DNA of 64,000 bases from an uncultured Christensenella sp. (GCA_910585955.1 CAJUGC010000001.1:299778-363777), one strand, 5' to 3'; counted from the stretch's first letter, positions 33,459 to 42,488 are shown. The notes: generated by a model not told the origin, from the sequence alone. Numbers and translations: made by a program.

Positions 33459-34136
33459 TTACTTTAAAATAATAGGATTGAGCCGAGGTTTGTTTCCGGA
33501 TCGAGGATATTTTTGAGGAGAAGATTTTTTCTTTTCCATAACGACAAGCGTTCGTTCGGTCTCTTCGTCAAGAAAAACTGTTTTTTTCTTGATTTTTCCA
33601 CCGAGCTTTCTTACGGCAAAATCTGCTTCTCTTATCTCGTCATCTATTCTTTCCGACTTATAAGCAACTGCAATTCCTCCTAATTTTACGAAAGGCAGCA
33701 TATATTCGGCAAGAGTGACAAGCGGCGCAACCGCTCTTGAAACAACACAATCAAAACTTTCTTTTTCTTTTATATCCTCTGCTCTCGTATGCACGGCTTC
33801 TATGTCTTTAAGGTCGAGCGTTTTAATAACTTCGTTTAAAAAAATTATTCTTTTATTTAAGCTGTCTGCCATTACTACTTTCAAAGAAGGTTTAAATATT
33901 TTTAAAGGAATAGAGGGAAATCCGGCGCCTGCTCCTATGTCGAGAACTCTTCCTTCTACAATATCTATTGCCGCAATACTGTCGGCAAAATGTTTTGAGT
34001 AAACGTCGCTTCTTTCTTTTATAGTCGTAAGATTGAATTTATTATTCCATTCCGTAAGAAGAGAAAAATAAGTTTCGAATTTTAAATTTGTTTCTTCTGT
34101 GGAAAGAGATGAAAATTTGTTTAAAAGAGTTTCCAT
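33459..34136 (-). CDS. rsmG: 16S rRNA (guanine-N7) methyltransferase
   Basis: This 225-residue enzyme methylates G527 of 16S rRNA. The SAM-binding motif VLDIGAGAGFPSIPLKI is at about residues 63-79, and a C-terminal YPRSGNKPRLNPI matches the family's end. It lies directly beside the predicted origin, transcribed away from it, as in many Firmicutes. Its length is slightly below average. Codon use is AT-rich. Confidence 0.95.
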   Translation of the reverse strand: METLLNKFSSLSTEETNLKFETYFSLLTEWNNKFNLTTIKERSDVYSKHFADSIAAIDIVEGRVLDIGAGAGFPSIPLKIFKPSLKVVMADSLNKRIIFLNEVIKTLDLKDIEAVHTRAEDIKEKESFDCVVSRAVAPLVTLAEYMLPFVKLGGIAVAYKSERIDDEIREADFAVRKLGGKIKKKTVFLDEETERTLVVMEKKKSSPQKYPRSGNKPRLNPIILK

Positions 34137-34560
34137 TCTTTAATTATAAATTTAACTTTTTTTATTGTCAAGTTTTTGATTTGATACTTTTTCTACTGAA
34201 CAGTTATAATTTTTATATTTAACAGAAGTAGTATTATTATATTGTATGGATAAGTGGATAAGTAAATAAAAACAACAAAAAAATATTTTTATATTAAATA
34301 AAAACAACAAAAAAATAATATAAAATAAGTATAAGAAAAATGTGGACAAGAGAGATGAAAATAGAAAAGAATACACTTATATGTGGAAGAAAAAGAGAAC
34401 TTAGATAATTAAAAGATTAAAAAATAAAAAGAAAAAGAAGAGACAAAAAGTTATCCACATAGTTATACACAATGTGGATAACTTTATGTTAATAAAGTGA
34501 ATAATAAAAATCAATAAATAGGAATTGACAATAAAAAAGAAACATGATAAAATAATAAAG
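34137..34560. other. Predicted replication origin (oriC)
   Basis: A tight DnaA-box cluster occurs: TTATCCACA (34451-34459), TTATACACA (34463-34471), TGTGGATAA (34473-34481). Weaker boxes are TATGGATAA (34245), AGTGGATAA (34253) and TGTGGACAA (34341). An A/T-only stretch at about 34262-34330 with repeated AATAAAAACAACAAAAAAATA could be the unwinding element. Gene direction is mostly minus to the left and plus to the right. No coding sequence is seen. Confidence 0.75.
34525..34553 (+). promoter_or_regulatory. Promoter of the membrane gene next to oriC
   Basis: TTGACA (34525-34530), 17 bp, TAAAAT (34548-34553). The TTG of the -35 box is in frame with the gene and could be mistaken for its start. 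Confidence 0.65.
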
Positions 34561-35289
34561 ATGACGGAAGAAAAAGTCACAAGTAATAAAAGTGTAAAAG
34601 AAGCAAGGAAAAAAGCCGCCGTAAGAATAAGAGGAAGAAACACGGAATTAGCCGCCGTGTGCTTTCTTTCCGATTTGGGTTTGATAATATCGGTTATCAT
34701 CTTAAGCGTAATTTTGTCGGTCGAAGAAAGTGAGAATATAAGGCGTTATGCTATATATGTTTGTTGCTTTTCAGGATTGGCTGTATGGATTTTTTTAAGA
34801 GCTTTAACCGGAGAATTTAAGAGAAGAGCTTTTAACAGAGTATTGAAAGACAAAGAGGAAGAAAAGAAAACCGTCTCATTCGGATTGTATTTTACAAAAT
34901 ATATTTTGGTGATGTTAGGAGCTTGTTTTCTTTTTATTCCCGCCGCCGCCGTAAATGCATTATATTTAAATGCGGAGAATGAAAACGGAACCCTCTTGCA
35001 AAGAATGAGACAAAGCAGAATGAGGAAAAAGGGTTTTGTAAAAGCGGCGATTTTAATGACAGTAGAGGGGATTTATAAAATTTTATTGCCGGCTACGGCG
35101 GCGCTCGGTGCAGTGAGTATTTGTTATAAAATAAATATAACCGCTTTGAGAGCCATAATCGCCGCAATATCGGTTTTAACTGTGGCGGCGGTGATCGAAT
35201 TTTTGTATGCAAGGTATAGATTGGCTCTTCTCATACTTGATGAGGCTCATAAAAAAAAGGAAACAGAAGAAAGAAACAAACTTATTTGA
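34561..35289 (+). CDS. Predicted membrane protein, possibly leaderless
   Basis: This 242-residue protein has a basic N-terminus and about five hydrophobic helices (around residues 35-55, 62-82, 112-132, 165-187 and 192-215). A cytoplasmic stretch with GTLLQRMRQSRMRKKGF lies between helices 3 and 4. The ATG at 34561 lies 7 nt after the -10 box, so the mRNA may start at the ATG; no ribosome site is present. No family is recognised. It is followed by a DUF975 gene and then mnmE. Confidence 0.7.
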   Translation: MTEEKVTSNKSVKEARKKAAVRIRGRNTELAAVCFLSDLGLIISVIILSVILSVEESENIRRYAIYVCCFSGLAVWIFLRALTGEFKRRAFNRVLKDKEEEKKTVSFGLYFTKYILVMLGACFLFIPAAAVNALYLNAENENGTLLQRMRQSRMRKKGFVKAAILMTVEGIYKILLPATAALGAVSICYKINITALRAIIAAISVLTVAAVIEFLYARYRLALLILDEAHKKKETEERNKLI

Positions 35290-35332
35290 ATAAAATAAAG
35301 ACAGAAAATATACAAAAAGGAAGGATAGAGGT

Positions 35333-36349
35333 ATGGAAGTAAGGAAGATTATCAAAACAGAGGCAAAAAAATGTCTCGGAGGAAATTTTATGAGCGCCGT
35401 TATCGTAGTGCTCATAGCGGGAGCGATATCGTTTATTATGTCGCTTGCGTCGAATCTTATCATAGAATATTTGGTTTATATTAAGAGAGGGACGACGTCT
35501 ACGCAAGTAGTTCTCGATTATATATCGGGACTTATATCGTTTGAAGAATATAATATGTATAATCTTGCGAGAACAAAATTAGGATGGGTAAATGCGGTTT
35601 GTTCCATAGTCGGTCTGCTTGCGGGAATCTTTACTATTGCCAAAACGGGATTTTTCTTAAAGATTACGGGCAATGAAAATAAAAAAGCGACTATTAAAGA
35701 TTTTTTCAAGGAAGGAAGATTTCTCGAAAGTCTCGGTTTCCATGTAATAAAAACACTTAAAATTTTTCTTTGGACATTGCTTTTGATAATTCCCGGAATT
35801 GTAAAGATGTTTTCTTATTCCATGGCGGAATATATCAAGTATAACAATCCTAAAAAGAGTACCGTGGACTGTCTGCACGAAAGCGCTCGCATCATGAACG
35901 GATATAAAGGAAGTCTTTTCATTCTCATACTTTCGTTTATAGGTTGGTTTATTCTCGGAGGTATCATTACGGGTTTTGTAGGTTATATTCCGGGTGTTGC
36001 GGGAACAGTTATTTCGAGTATCGTAAATTTTGTGATAATGGGAATACTTTCGGCGTATGTCGTAACTTGCGTGACCGTATTCTACAGAGAACTTACTTCT
36101 CCTTATCTGAACGAAAAGTACGGAACGAGAATTTCCCGTACCGAAAACAATTACTATGCAAGCAATAAAGAAGAAGCAAAGAATGTCGAAAACGAACCTT
36201 TTGCTCAAACGGATGCGGAGGAACACGGATCGGCTGCCGTGGAAAAAAACGAAAAGACAGACGATAAGATAAAAGACGCTGCAACGGACGAAACTTTGGG
36301 CAACATTCAAAGCGGAAACGATACTGAAATAAACGGTAAATCGGAATAA
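35333..36349 (+). CDS. DUF975-family membrane protein
   Basis: This 338-residue protein has about six membrane helices. The motifs YSMAEYIKYNNPKKSTVDCLHESARIM and NGYKGSLFILILSFIGWFIL are characteristic of DUF975. The acidic C-terminal tail (about 265-338) is rich in E, D and K. GGAAGG precedes the ATG. Function unknown. It ends 8 nt before mnmE and may be cotranscribed. The shift from AT-rich to GC-richer codons occurs at its 3' end. Confidence 0.88.
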   Translation: MEVRKIIKTEAKKCLGGNFMSAVIVVLIAGAISFIMSLASNLIIEYLVYIKRGTTSTQVVLDYISGLISFEEYNMYNLARTKLGWVNAVCSIVGLLAGIFTIAKTGFFLKITGNENKKATIKDFFKEGRFLESLGFHVIKTLKIFLWTLLLIIPGIVKMFSYSMAEYIKYNNPKKSTVDCLHESARIMNGYKGSLFILILSFIGWFILGGIITGFVGYIPGVAGTVISSIVNFVIMGILSAYVVTCVTVFYRELTSPYLNEKYGTRISRTENNYYASNKEEAKNVENEPFAQTDAEEHGSAAVEKNEKTDDKIKDAATDETLGNIQSGNDTEINGKSE

Positions 36350-36357
36350 GGAGAAAG

Positions 36358-37626
36358 GTGGAAGATACAATCGTAGCATTGTCGAGCGCGCACGGCAGAA
36401 GCGCAATAGCCGTGATAAGGCTGTCGGGAAGAGACAGCCTTTCTTTGCTGCGCGGAGCATTTGATTCCGATATAGAGCCGAGAAAAGCTGCTTACGGAAA
36501 ACTCGACGTGGAAAGAGTAAAGGACGACATAGTAGCGCTGTATTTTAAAGCGCCGAAAAGTTTTACCGGCGAAGATGTAGTAGAGATATACTGTCACGGC
36601 TCTGCCGTCATTACGCAAGCGGTAATAAGATATTTTATTGAAAAAGGAGCGAGACTCGCAAACAAGGGCGAATTTACACGGAGAGCTTTCGAAAACGGAA
36701 AAATCACACTGTCGGAATCGGAGGGGATAATCGACCTTATCGACTCTGCGAGCGAAAGCGGCGCGCGGGCCGCTTACAACCTTGCGAGCGGCGCATTGTC
36801 CAAGGAGCTTGAAGACGTAAAAAAGAGTTTGATAGAAATTTCCGCTTCCGTAAACGTCGAGATAGATTATCCCGAAGAAGACGTCGGCGCAAGTTCCGAC
36901 AAAGAAAATCTCGCTTTTGTGGAGAAAGCGATAGCAAAAGTCGAAAAACTCGAAGCGTCTTACGATTCCGGTAAAAAAATCGCGTCGGGCGTGAACGTCG
37001 TCTTGGGAGGCGTGCCGAATGCGGGAAAGTCCACGCTGTTAAACGCGCTTGTGGGTTTCGAGCGAGCGATAGTAACGGACGAGGCGGGGACGACGCGCGA
37101 TACGGTGGAAGCAAGTTATGTGTACAAAGACGTGCTTTTCAATGTAACGGATACGGCCGGCGTGAGAGACGGAGAGCTGTCGAAAGCCGAGAGTTTAGGC
37201 ATAGAACGGTCGCTTTACGCACTTCAAAGAGCCGACGTCGCCGTGCTTTTGGACGACTTCGACTGCGATTGCGAGCATAAAATATTTATACACGCAAAAG
37301 CCGATTTGGGACGAAAGAAAGATGTTTTGAACGTCAGCGCAGAGAAGGGCGAGGGTATAGAGGAACTAAAGGAAAGGATATACGAAGAAAGCAGCGTAGT
37401 TGTCGGAGACGAAGTAATGCTCACCAATCTCAGACAATACGAAGCTATACGCACGGTAAAAGAATCGCTTATCAGGACAAAAGAAGCAATGACGGCAAAC
37501 GAGCCTGCCGAAGCGGTCGCCTTCGAGCTGTTCGGCGCGCTCGCCGCCCTGTCCGAAATGGACGGAGTTACGGCGACGCGCGAAGTGGTGGACGCTATAT
37601 TTTCGAGATTTTGCGTCGGAAAATAA
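36358..37626 (+). CDS. mnmE: tRNA modification GTPase MnmE
   Basis: MnmE with MnmG modifies U34 of certain tRNAs. It starts at GTG 36358 with AAGGAGAAAG upstream. The N-terminal folate-type domain is followed by a G domain: G1 at 218-225 (VPNAGKST), G2 TTRDT and G3 DTAG at 265-268. The end is CVGK (419-422), the essential C-terminal cysteine. The protein is 422 residues, about 30-40 shorter than usual. The G4 motif NKxD reads HAKADL (312-317), with Asn replaced, and the segment before it is shortened. mnmG is not in the window. Confidence 0.94.
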   Translation: MEDTIVALSSAHGRSAIAVIRLSGRDSLSLLRGAFDSDIEPRKAAYGKLDVERVKDDIVALYFKAPKSFTGEDVVEIYCHGSAVITQAVIRYFIEKGARLANKGEFTRRAFENGKITLSESEGIIDLIDSASESGARAAYNLASGALSKELEDVKKSLIEISASVNVEIDYPEEDVGASSDKENLAFVEKAIAKVEKLEASYDSGKKIASGVNVVLGGVPNAGKSTLLNALVGFERAIVTDEAGTTRDTVEASYVYKDVLFNVTDTAGVRDGELSKAESLGIERSLYALQRADVAVLLDDFDCDCEHKIFIHAKADLGRKKDVLNVSAEKGEGIEELKERIYEESSVVVGDEVMLTNLRQYEAIRTVKESLIRTKEAMTANEPAEAVAFELFGALAALSEMDGVTATREVVDAIFSRFCVGK

Positions 37627-37637
37627 GGAATGTTACA

Positions 37638-38084
37638 ATGAAAATCATAAGCAAGAACAAAAAAGCCGATTTCGAATATTTTTTCAGCGATTCCGTCGAA
37701 GCGGGCGTTGTGCTGACGGGGGCGGAAGTAAAGTCCGTAAAACTCGGGCACGCGAACATAAACGACGCGTTTTGTCTCATTCGCGGCGGAGAATGTTGGC
37801 TGAAAAACGCATTCGTCGCGTCTTATGAAAAGGGATCGGCATTCAATCCCGAGGAGAGAAGGGACAGAAAACTGTTGCTTCATCGCGACGAGATCGACAG
37901 GCTCGAGGGAAAAATAAACAGAAAAGGGTTTACGCTCGTGCCGAGAAAAATTTACTTTAAAGACAATAAGATCAAGGTGGAAATAGGGGTTGCCGAGGGT
38001 AAAAAACTTCACGACAAACGGCAGACCATAAAGGACAGAGACATTAAACGCGACGCGGAGCGGGAAATAAAAAATTATAAGTAG
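37638..38084 (+). CDS. smpB: SsrA-binding protein SmpB
   Basis: This 148-residue protein binds tmRNA for ribosome rescue. The core VVLTGAEVKSVKLGHANINDAF and the C-terminal KGKKLHDKR-like EGKKLHDKRQTIKDRDIKRD tail match the family. The start MKIISKNKKADFEY at 37638 has AAGGAA upstream; an earlier in-frame ATG at 37611 lies inside mnmE. No tmRNA gene is found nearby. Confidence 0.95.
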   Translation: MKIISKNKKADFEYFFSDSVEAGVVLTGAEVKSVKLGHANINDAFCLIRGGECWLKNAFVASYEKGSAFNPEERRDRKLLLHRDEIDRLEGKINRKGFTLVPRKIYFKDNKIKVEIGVAEGKKLHDKRQTIKDRDIKRDAEREIKNYK

Positions 38085-38093
38085 GCGGCGGTT

Positions 38094-38582
38094 ATGAACA
38101 GAAACGAAATCGATTCGATTGCGAAAGAAAAGGCGGAGAAAGCCGAAAGCTTTTTCCGCAGCGGATACGGTTGCGCGCAGGCAGTGTTGCTCGCTTTTAA
38201 AGAGGAGACCGGACTTGACGAAAAAACGCTTATAAAGCTCGGCGCTCCTTTCGGCGGAGGGATAGGCAGAATGAGGCAGGTTTGCGGAGCGGCGTTGGGG
38301 GCGTTCATGCTTTCGGGGCTATTGAAAAGCGAAGGCAACCGCGCCGAGGACTATGCGAGAGTGCGGGATATCGCCGCGAAGTATACCGAAGAAAACGGCT
38401 CCGTAGTCTGTGCGGAACTATTAAAAGGGGTAAAGGTGACGGAAGGGACAGCTCCCGAGGCTCGGGACGAAGGATATTATAAGCGCCGACCTTGTCCCAA
38501 GCTTTGCGCTTCGGCGGCGGAGATTGCCGCGCACGTTCTTTTGACGTCCTGTCAAAAAAGCGACGAACTTGGCGAAAAGTAA
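38094..38582 (+). CDS. C-GCAxxG-C-C family redox protein
   Basis: This 162-residue protein has the family's cysteine pattern: YGCAQAV near residue 26, RQVCGAALGAF near 64, and C-terminal cysteines in CAELL and CPKLC. These proteins are thought to have a redox role, but no reaction is known. It starts 9 nt after smpB and is probably in the same transcript. Confidence 0.9.
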   Translation: MNRNEIDSIAKEKAEKAESFFRSGYGCAQAVLLAFKEETGLDEKTLIKLGAPFGGGIGRMRQVCGAALGAFMLSGLLKSEGNRAEDYARVRDIAAKYTEENGSVVCAELLKGVKVTEGTAPEARDEGYYKRRPCPKLCASAAEIAAHVLLTSCQKSDELGEK

Positions 38583-38633
38583 ATTTACTCGCAAATAAAA
38601 CGCAGATTCGATTGCCTTAAAGGTCTAAAAATA

Positions 38634-38663
38634 TTGACGTAAAGCAAAAAAATGTGCTAAAAT
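38634..38663 (+). promoter_or_regulatory. Promoter of the ankyrin-like gene
   Basis: TTGACG (38634-38639), 18 bp, TAAAAT (38658-38663). Confidence 0.5.
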
Positions 38664-38698
38664 ACTATTAAAAGATAAATCATGGCAAGGAGGACGAA

Positions 38699-39589
38699 AT
38701 GCCCGACAAAGCAAAATTACAGGCGATAAACGAACAGAAAGAGCGCGACGAGCGTCTCATAGAACTGTCGAAAAGCGGATATACGAACGCCGCGGAAATC
38801 CGCCTTGCTCTAACGGACGGTGCGAACGTCCACGCGAAGGGCTCGAGAGCAATGCTCAACGCCTGTAAAAAACTCAATTACGAGGTAGTGCATACGCTTA
38901 TAGAGTTCGGAGCGCTTTCCATGCCGATAGCGCGCAAATATCTCGGCTCGCTCTGCGATTACCGCGGGTTCGACAAAAGCGATATGGAAAAGTATCACAA
39001 CGTATTGGACGTCGCCATTTCCATAACGGGAAGAGACGACGATTACTTCGAACCTTACATAAACAACCGAGCCGCCGTCGGAGACATGGAAGGGCTGGAT
39101 AATTTCAAGCGGCGTTTCGAACTTACCGACGATTACATCGTACGCCACATTTACCCCGGAATAATTTTCGAAATAATCAAAAACGGGCATGAGGATATGC
39201 TCGCGTACATAACGAATAACCGCGACTGGATAGATAAAAGCTGTTTCGATTCCGCCGTTGCGGGCGGGGAAGAGGCCGTGCTTCAATATATCTTCGAACA
39301 TTCGGAGCTTATTTCTCCGTCGAGAGCCGCAGTCGCTACCGCGCTGTTTGCCGGTCGCACGGGAGTGCTCGATATGCTCTCGGACGTAGGTTACGACTTT
39401 GAAGGACACGATTCGTTTTTCCTCGAAAAAGCCTGCAGAGCCACGATGTCCACCGGATTTGCTCCGCTCGAATATCTGCTTTCGCACGGGTACTCCCTTA
39501 CCGATTCTTACAAGGGAAAGACCGTAATGGAAAACGCGCTTGCCGACGGGAATTTCAAACTTACGCAGTATGTTCGAGAGCGCGTTTAA
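38699..39589 (+). CDS. Ankyrin-repeat-like protein
   Basis: This 296-residue protein is made of helical repeats resembling divergent ankyrin units: ALTDGANVHAKGSRAMLNACKK, VHTLIEFGAL, VAGGEEAVLQYIFEHS, and LEYLLSHGYSLTDSYKGKTVMENAL. AGGAGG precedes the ATG. There is no signal peptide. It probably mediates protein-protein contact; partner unknown. The gap to lysA is 24 nt, so the two may be cotranscribed. Confidence 0.7.
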   Translation: MPDKAKLQAINEQKERDERLIELSKSGYTNAAEIRLALTDGANVHAKGSRAMLNACKKLNYEVVHTLIEFGALSMPIARKYLGSLCDYRGFDKSDMEKYHNVLDVAISITGRDDDYFEPYINNRAAVGDMEGLDNFKRRFELTDDYIVRHIYPGIIFEIIKNGHEDMLAYITNNRDWIDKSCFDSAVAGGEEAVLQYIFEHSELISPSRAAVATALFAGRTGVLDMLSDVGYDFEGHDSFFLEKACRATMSTGFAPLEYLLSHGYSLTDSYKGKTVMENALADGNFKLTQYVRERV

Positions 39590-39613
39590 AGGAGAGCCGA
39601 AAGGCGAAAGAAC

Positions 39614-40876
39614 ATGAACGAAAAACGTCCCATAATTACGCTTGAAGAAGCAAATGAACTGCAAAAAATTTATCCCACTCCCTTTTACGTTTACGACGAA
39701 AAGGGGATAGCGGAAAACGCCGACCGTTTTAACTCGGCGTTTTCGGCTTGCAAAGGGTTTAAGGAATATTTCGCCGTAAAAGCTACGCCCAATCCCGCCG
39801 TTTTGAAACTTTTGAAAGAGCACGGTTGCGGCGTGGACTGTTCGTCGTATACGGAACTTTTGATGGCCGAAAAGCTCGGCTTTAAGGGAGACGAGATCAT
39901 GTTTTCGTCGAACGAGACGGCGGACTGCGAGTACGAAAAGGCGGCGAGTCTCGGAGCTATAATAAATCTCGACGATATTACGCATATAGACACCCTTGTA
40001 AGAGTGCTCGGCGTTTTGCCGGAAAGGATCTGTATGCGATATAATCCCGGCGGAGACTTTCAAATAGACGGACAGATTATGGGCTGTCCGCGCGACGCAA
40101 AGTACGGTATGACCGCGCCGCAGCTTTTGGAAGCGACAAAGAGGCTTAAAAAGCTCGGAGTGAAAAAATTCGGCTTACACGCTTTTCTTGCGAGCAACAC
40201 TCAAGGCAACGATTACTATCCCGAACTCTGCAAATTGCTGATAGAAACAGCTTACGATCTGGAAAAAAAGTGCGAAGCGGAATTCGAATTCGTAAACCTT
40301 TCGGGAGGCGTGGGAGTAGCTTACCGACCCGAAGAGGACGTCTGCGATATAGCGCTCATCGGAAAAAGAGTATGCGAAATTTCGAACGAGTTTGAGAAAA
40401 AGACGGGTAAATGTTATAAGATCTTTACGGAGAGCGGACGATTTATGCTTGCGCCCTACGGTCAGCTCGTGACGAAAGTAATACATTTCAAACATACCTA
40501 CAAGGAATATGCGGGCGTCGACGCGTGCGCGGCGAACCTCATGAGACCTGCGCTGTACGGCGCGTATCATCATATGACCGTGCTCGGAAAAGAGAACGCG
40601 AGCCGCGACTGTGTTTACGATATCGTAGGTTCGCTTTGCGAAAACAACGATAAGTTCGCCGTGGACAGAAAGCTTCCCAAGCTCGACTACGGCGACGTCA
40701 TTGTCATGCATGACGCGGGCGCGCACGGTTTTGCCATGGGGTACAATTACAACGGCAAGCTTCGCAGCGCGGAGATAATGAAAAAGGCGGACGGATCGTT
40801 CTCGCTAATTCGCAGAGCCGAAACGCCCGACGATTATTTTGCGACATTTAAGGGGATCTTCGAGGAATTCGATTAA
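39614..40876 (+). CDS. lysA: Diaminopimelate decarboxylase (PLP, fold III)
   Basis: This 420-residue enzyme should convert meso-diaminopimelate to L-lysine. The PLP lysine lies in EYFAVKATPNP (about K53). The glycine loop LSGGVGV, FTESGRFML and the active-site cysteine in VGSLCENND follow. Some motifs differ from common LysA (HAFLASN in place of HIGSQ, CENND in place of CESGD), so it belongs to a divergent branch and another substrate is possible. GGAG lies about 20 nt upstream, weakly placed. Confidence 0.83.
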   Translation: MNEKRPIITLEEANELQKIYPTPFYVYDEKGIAENADRFNSAFSACKGFKEYFAVKATPNPAVLKLLKEHGCGVDCSSYTELLMAEKLGFKGDEIMFSSNETADCEYEKAASLGAIINLDDITHIDTLVRVLGVLPERICMRYNPGGDFQIDGQIMGCPRDAKYGMTAPQLLEATKRLKKLGVKKFGLHAFLASNTQGNDYYPELCKLLIETAYDLEKKCEAEFEFVNLSGGVGVAYRPEEDVCDIALIGKRVCEISNEFEKKTGKCYKIFTESGRFMLAPYGQLVTKVIHFKHTYKEYAGVDACAANLMRPALYGAYHHMTVLGKENASRDCVYDIVGSLCENNDKFAVDRKLPKLDYGDVIVMHDAGAHGFAMGYNYNGKLRSAEIMKKADGSFSLIRRAETPDDYFATFKGIFEEFD

Positions 40877-40903
40877 AAAAAATCCGCGGCGCGCAGCCGC
40901 GGA
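40875..40903 (-). terminator. Terminator between lysA and the DUF1540 gene
   Basis: TCCGCGGC (40883-40890) and GCCGCGGA (40896-40903) form a perfect 8-bp stem. On the minus strand it is followed by eight Ts, so it mainly ends the DUF1540 transcript. Confidence 0.85.
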
Positions 40904-40922
40904 AAGAACCCCGAGTGTTTCT

Positions 40923-41225
40923 TCAGTTTTTTATAAAGGTAAGACAAGCGGCGTCGCTGTTGCCTTGTCCCATGACCGTGATGCCGTTTGCGATACATTT
41001 GCCGTCGCGGTTGAAGATGCAGTCAGCGCCGCAAAGCACGTTCGTGTCGATACTGTAATCGGATTTCACGAAATCCGAACCCGCCTCGAACAGCGAGCGG
41101 CTCTTCTCTTCGTCGGGAGAATATGTCGTGCAGTCGGTTTCCGCGTTTACGTCGATCTCCTTGGCGCAGCAGCAATAGCCTTTGTTGTAGCGGCAGTTCT
41201 TCATGCCGCATTTCAAATCTTTCAT
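40923..41225 (-). CDS. DUF1540-domain cysteine-rich protein
   Basis: This 100-residue protein contains two DUF1540 units: CGMKNCRYNKGYCC...C near the N-terminus and CGADCIFNRDGKCIANGI later, each with a CxxxC...C pattern likely to bind metal. GGAGG 9 nt before the ATG at 41225 sets the start. Function unknown. It is transcribed opposite to its neighbours. Confidence 0.9.
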   Translation of the reverse strand: MKDLKCGMKNCRYNKGYCCCAKEIDVNAETDCTTYSPDEEKSRSLFEAGSDFVKSDYSIDTNVLCGADCIFNRDGKCIANGITVMGQGNSDAACLTFIKN

Positions 41226-41306
41226 GTATATCGTCCTCCGTTTTGTTGTCTGTATGTTTAGTATGGTTTGGCGCGGACGGGAATATACGCAAAAGGAAAG
41301 GAACGA

Positions 41307-42488
41307 ATGGATAAAAGTTACTTGATGGAAAAGCTTTCGCCTCGCGCGGAAGCCGAAATAAAAAACAGGCGTAAAAGCGGCGAAAATTTCAAGTATTTGC
41401 GTCGCGATACGCTTAGGGACAAACAAACGGCGCTTCGTCCGCCGTTTGTGCGCGACGTCGAAAAGATACTTAACAGCGCATATTACAACCGTCTTTCGGA
41501 CAAAACGCAAGTGCTGTCTTTTTATCGCAACGACGACATAACAAGGCGGGCTTTGCACGTCCAATTGGTTTCGCGCATAGCTCGTACCGTGGGCGGCGCG
41601 CTCGGTCTCGATCTCGATCTTATAGAGGCGATCTCTCTCGGACACGATATGGGACATACGCCTTTCGGGCACGCAGGAGAGGCGATACTCGACGATCTTC
41701 TGTACGGAGCGTCGGGTTTTCGGTTCAATCACAATGTTCAATCGGTGCGCGTGCTCGACACTGTTTTTCGATATAATCTTACGCTCGAGACGCTTGACGG
41801 CATACTGTGTCATAACGGAGAAATGCCGTCCGACGCCTACCTGCCGCGCGGAATACGCGACTTCGGATATTTCGACGACGAAGTAAAAAAATGCATGAAA
41901 GATTCCGCTCATATCAAGACGCTCGTGCCTGCGACGAAAGAGGGCTGTCTTGTTCGCGTTTGCGACATGATAGCCTATCTCGGCAAGGACAGACAGGATT
42001 ACGAACGCGCCGGACTCGGGACGATTGAGGACTTTCCCGAAAATGAACTTCTTGCCTATAACTCTCAGATAATCAATAATCTATGTGTGAACGTCGTGGA
42101 AAACTCGCTGTTTACAGACGGGATATGCCTTGACGAAAAACATTTTACCGAACTCAAAAACATCAAAAAAGTCAATTACGACACTATTTATAAGAGCGAA
42201 AAGGTCGTGAAATATTATTCCGATACCATTCGTCCCATGATGACGCGTATCTTCGGCAGAGCTATCGACGACTTGAAAAAGAAAGACGAAAACAGCGTAA
42301 TATACCGCCACCATATCGATTTTATAAACAACAGGCTTAAGACGGCGGGCGGAGCGGAAAATTACCTTAAAGAGCCGCCCGAGCTTATAGTCGCCGATTA
42401 CATAGCAAGTATGTCGGACAGTTATTTTCTCGAGCTGTATTCGCACCTTTTCGGTATCCGCGTCAACGGATATTTCGACGGAGTATAA
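41307..42488 (+). CDS. HD-domain deoxyguanosinetriphosphate triphosphohydrolase-like protein
   Basis: This 393-residue metal-dependent phosphohydrolase probably cleaves dNTPs. The metal motif is split as usual: HVQLVSRIARTVGG, then SLGHDMGHTPFGHAGE (the HD pair), and RVCDMIAYLGKD for the distal Asp. The ATG at 41307 follows AAGGAAAGGA; an earlier in-frame ATG at 41268 has none. It ends 35 nt before the twin-J gene. Confidence 0.9.
   Translation: MDKSYLMEKLSPRAEAEIKNRRKSGENFKYLRRDTLRDKQTALRPPFVRDVEKILNSAYYNRLSDKTQVLSFYRNDDITRRALHVQLVSRIARTVGGALGLDLDLIEAISLGHDMGHTPFGHAGEAILDDLLYGASGFRFNHNVQSVRVLDTVFRYNLTLETLDGILCHNGEMPSDAYLPRGIRDFGYFDDEVKKCMKDSAHIKTLVPATKEGCLVRVCDMIAYLGKDRQDYERAGLGTIEDFPENELLAYNSQIINNLCVNVVENSLFTDGICLDEKHFTELKNIKKVNYDTIYKSEKVVKYYSDTIRPMMTRIFGRAIDDLKKKDENSVIYRHHIDFINNRLKTAGGAENYLKEPPELIVADYIASMSDSYFLELYSHLFGIRVNGYFDGV

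Noticed and set aside
34525..34560. TTG at 34525 as start of the membrane gene
   Set aside because: The TTG belongs to a TTGACA -35 box with TAAAAT at 17 bp; no ribosome site precedes it.
37638..38600. tmRNA gene next to smpB
   Set aside because: No tmRNA acceptor ends or tag-coding sequence found; the space is filled by another gene.
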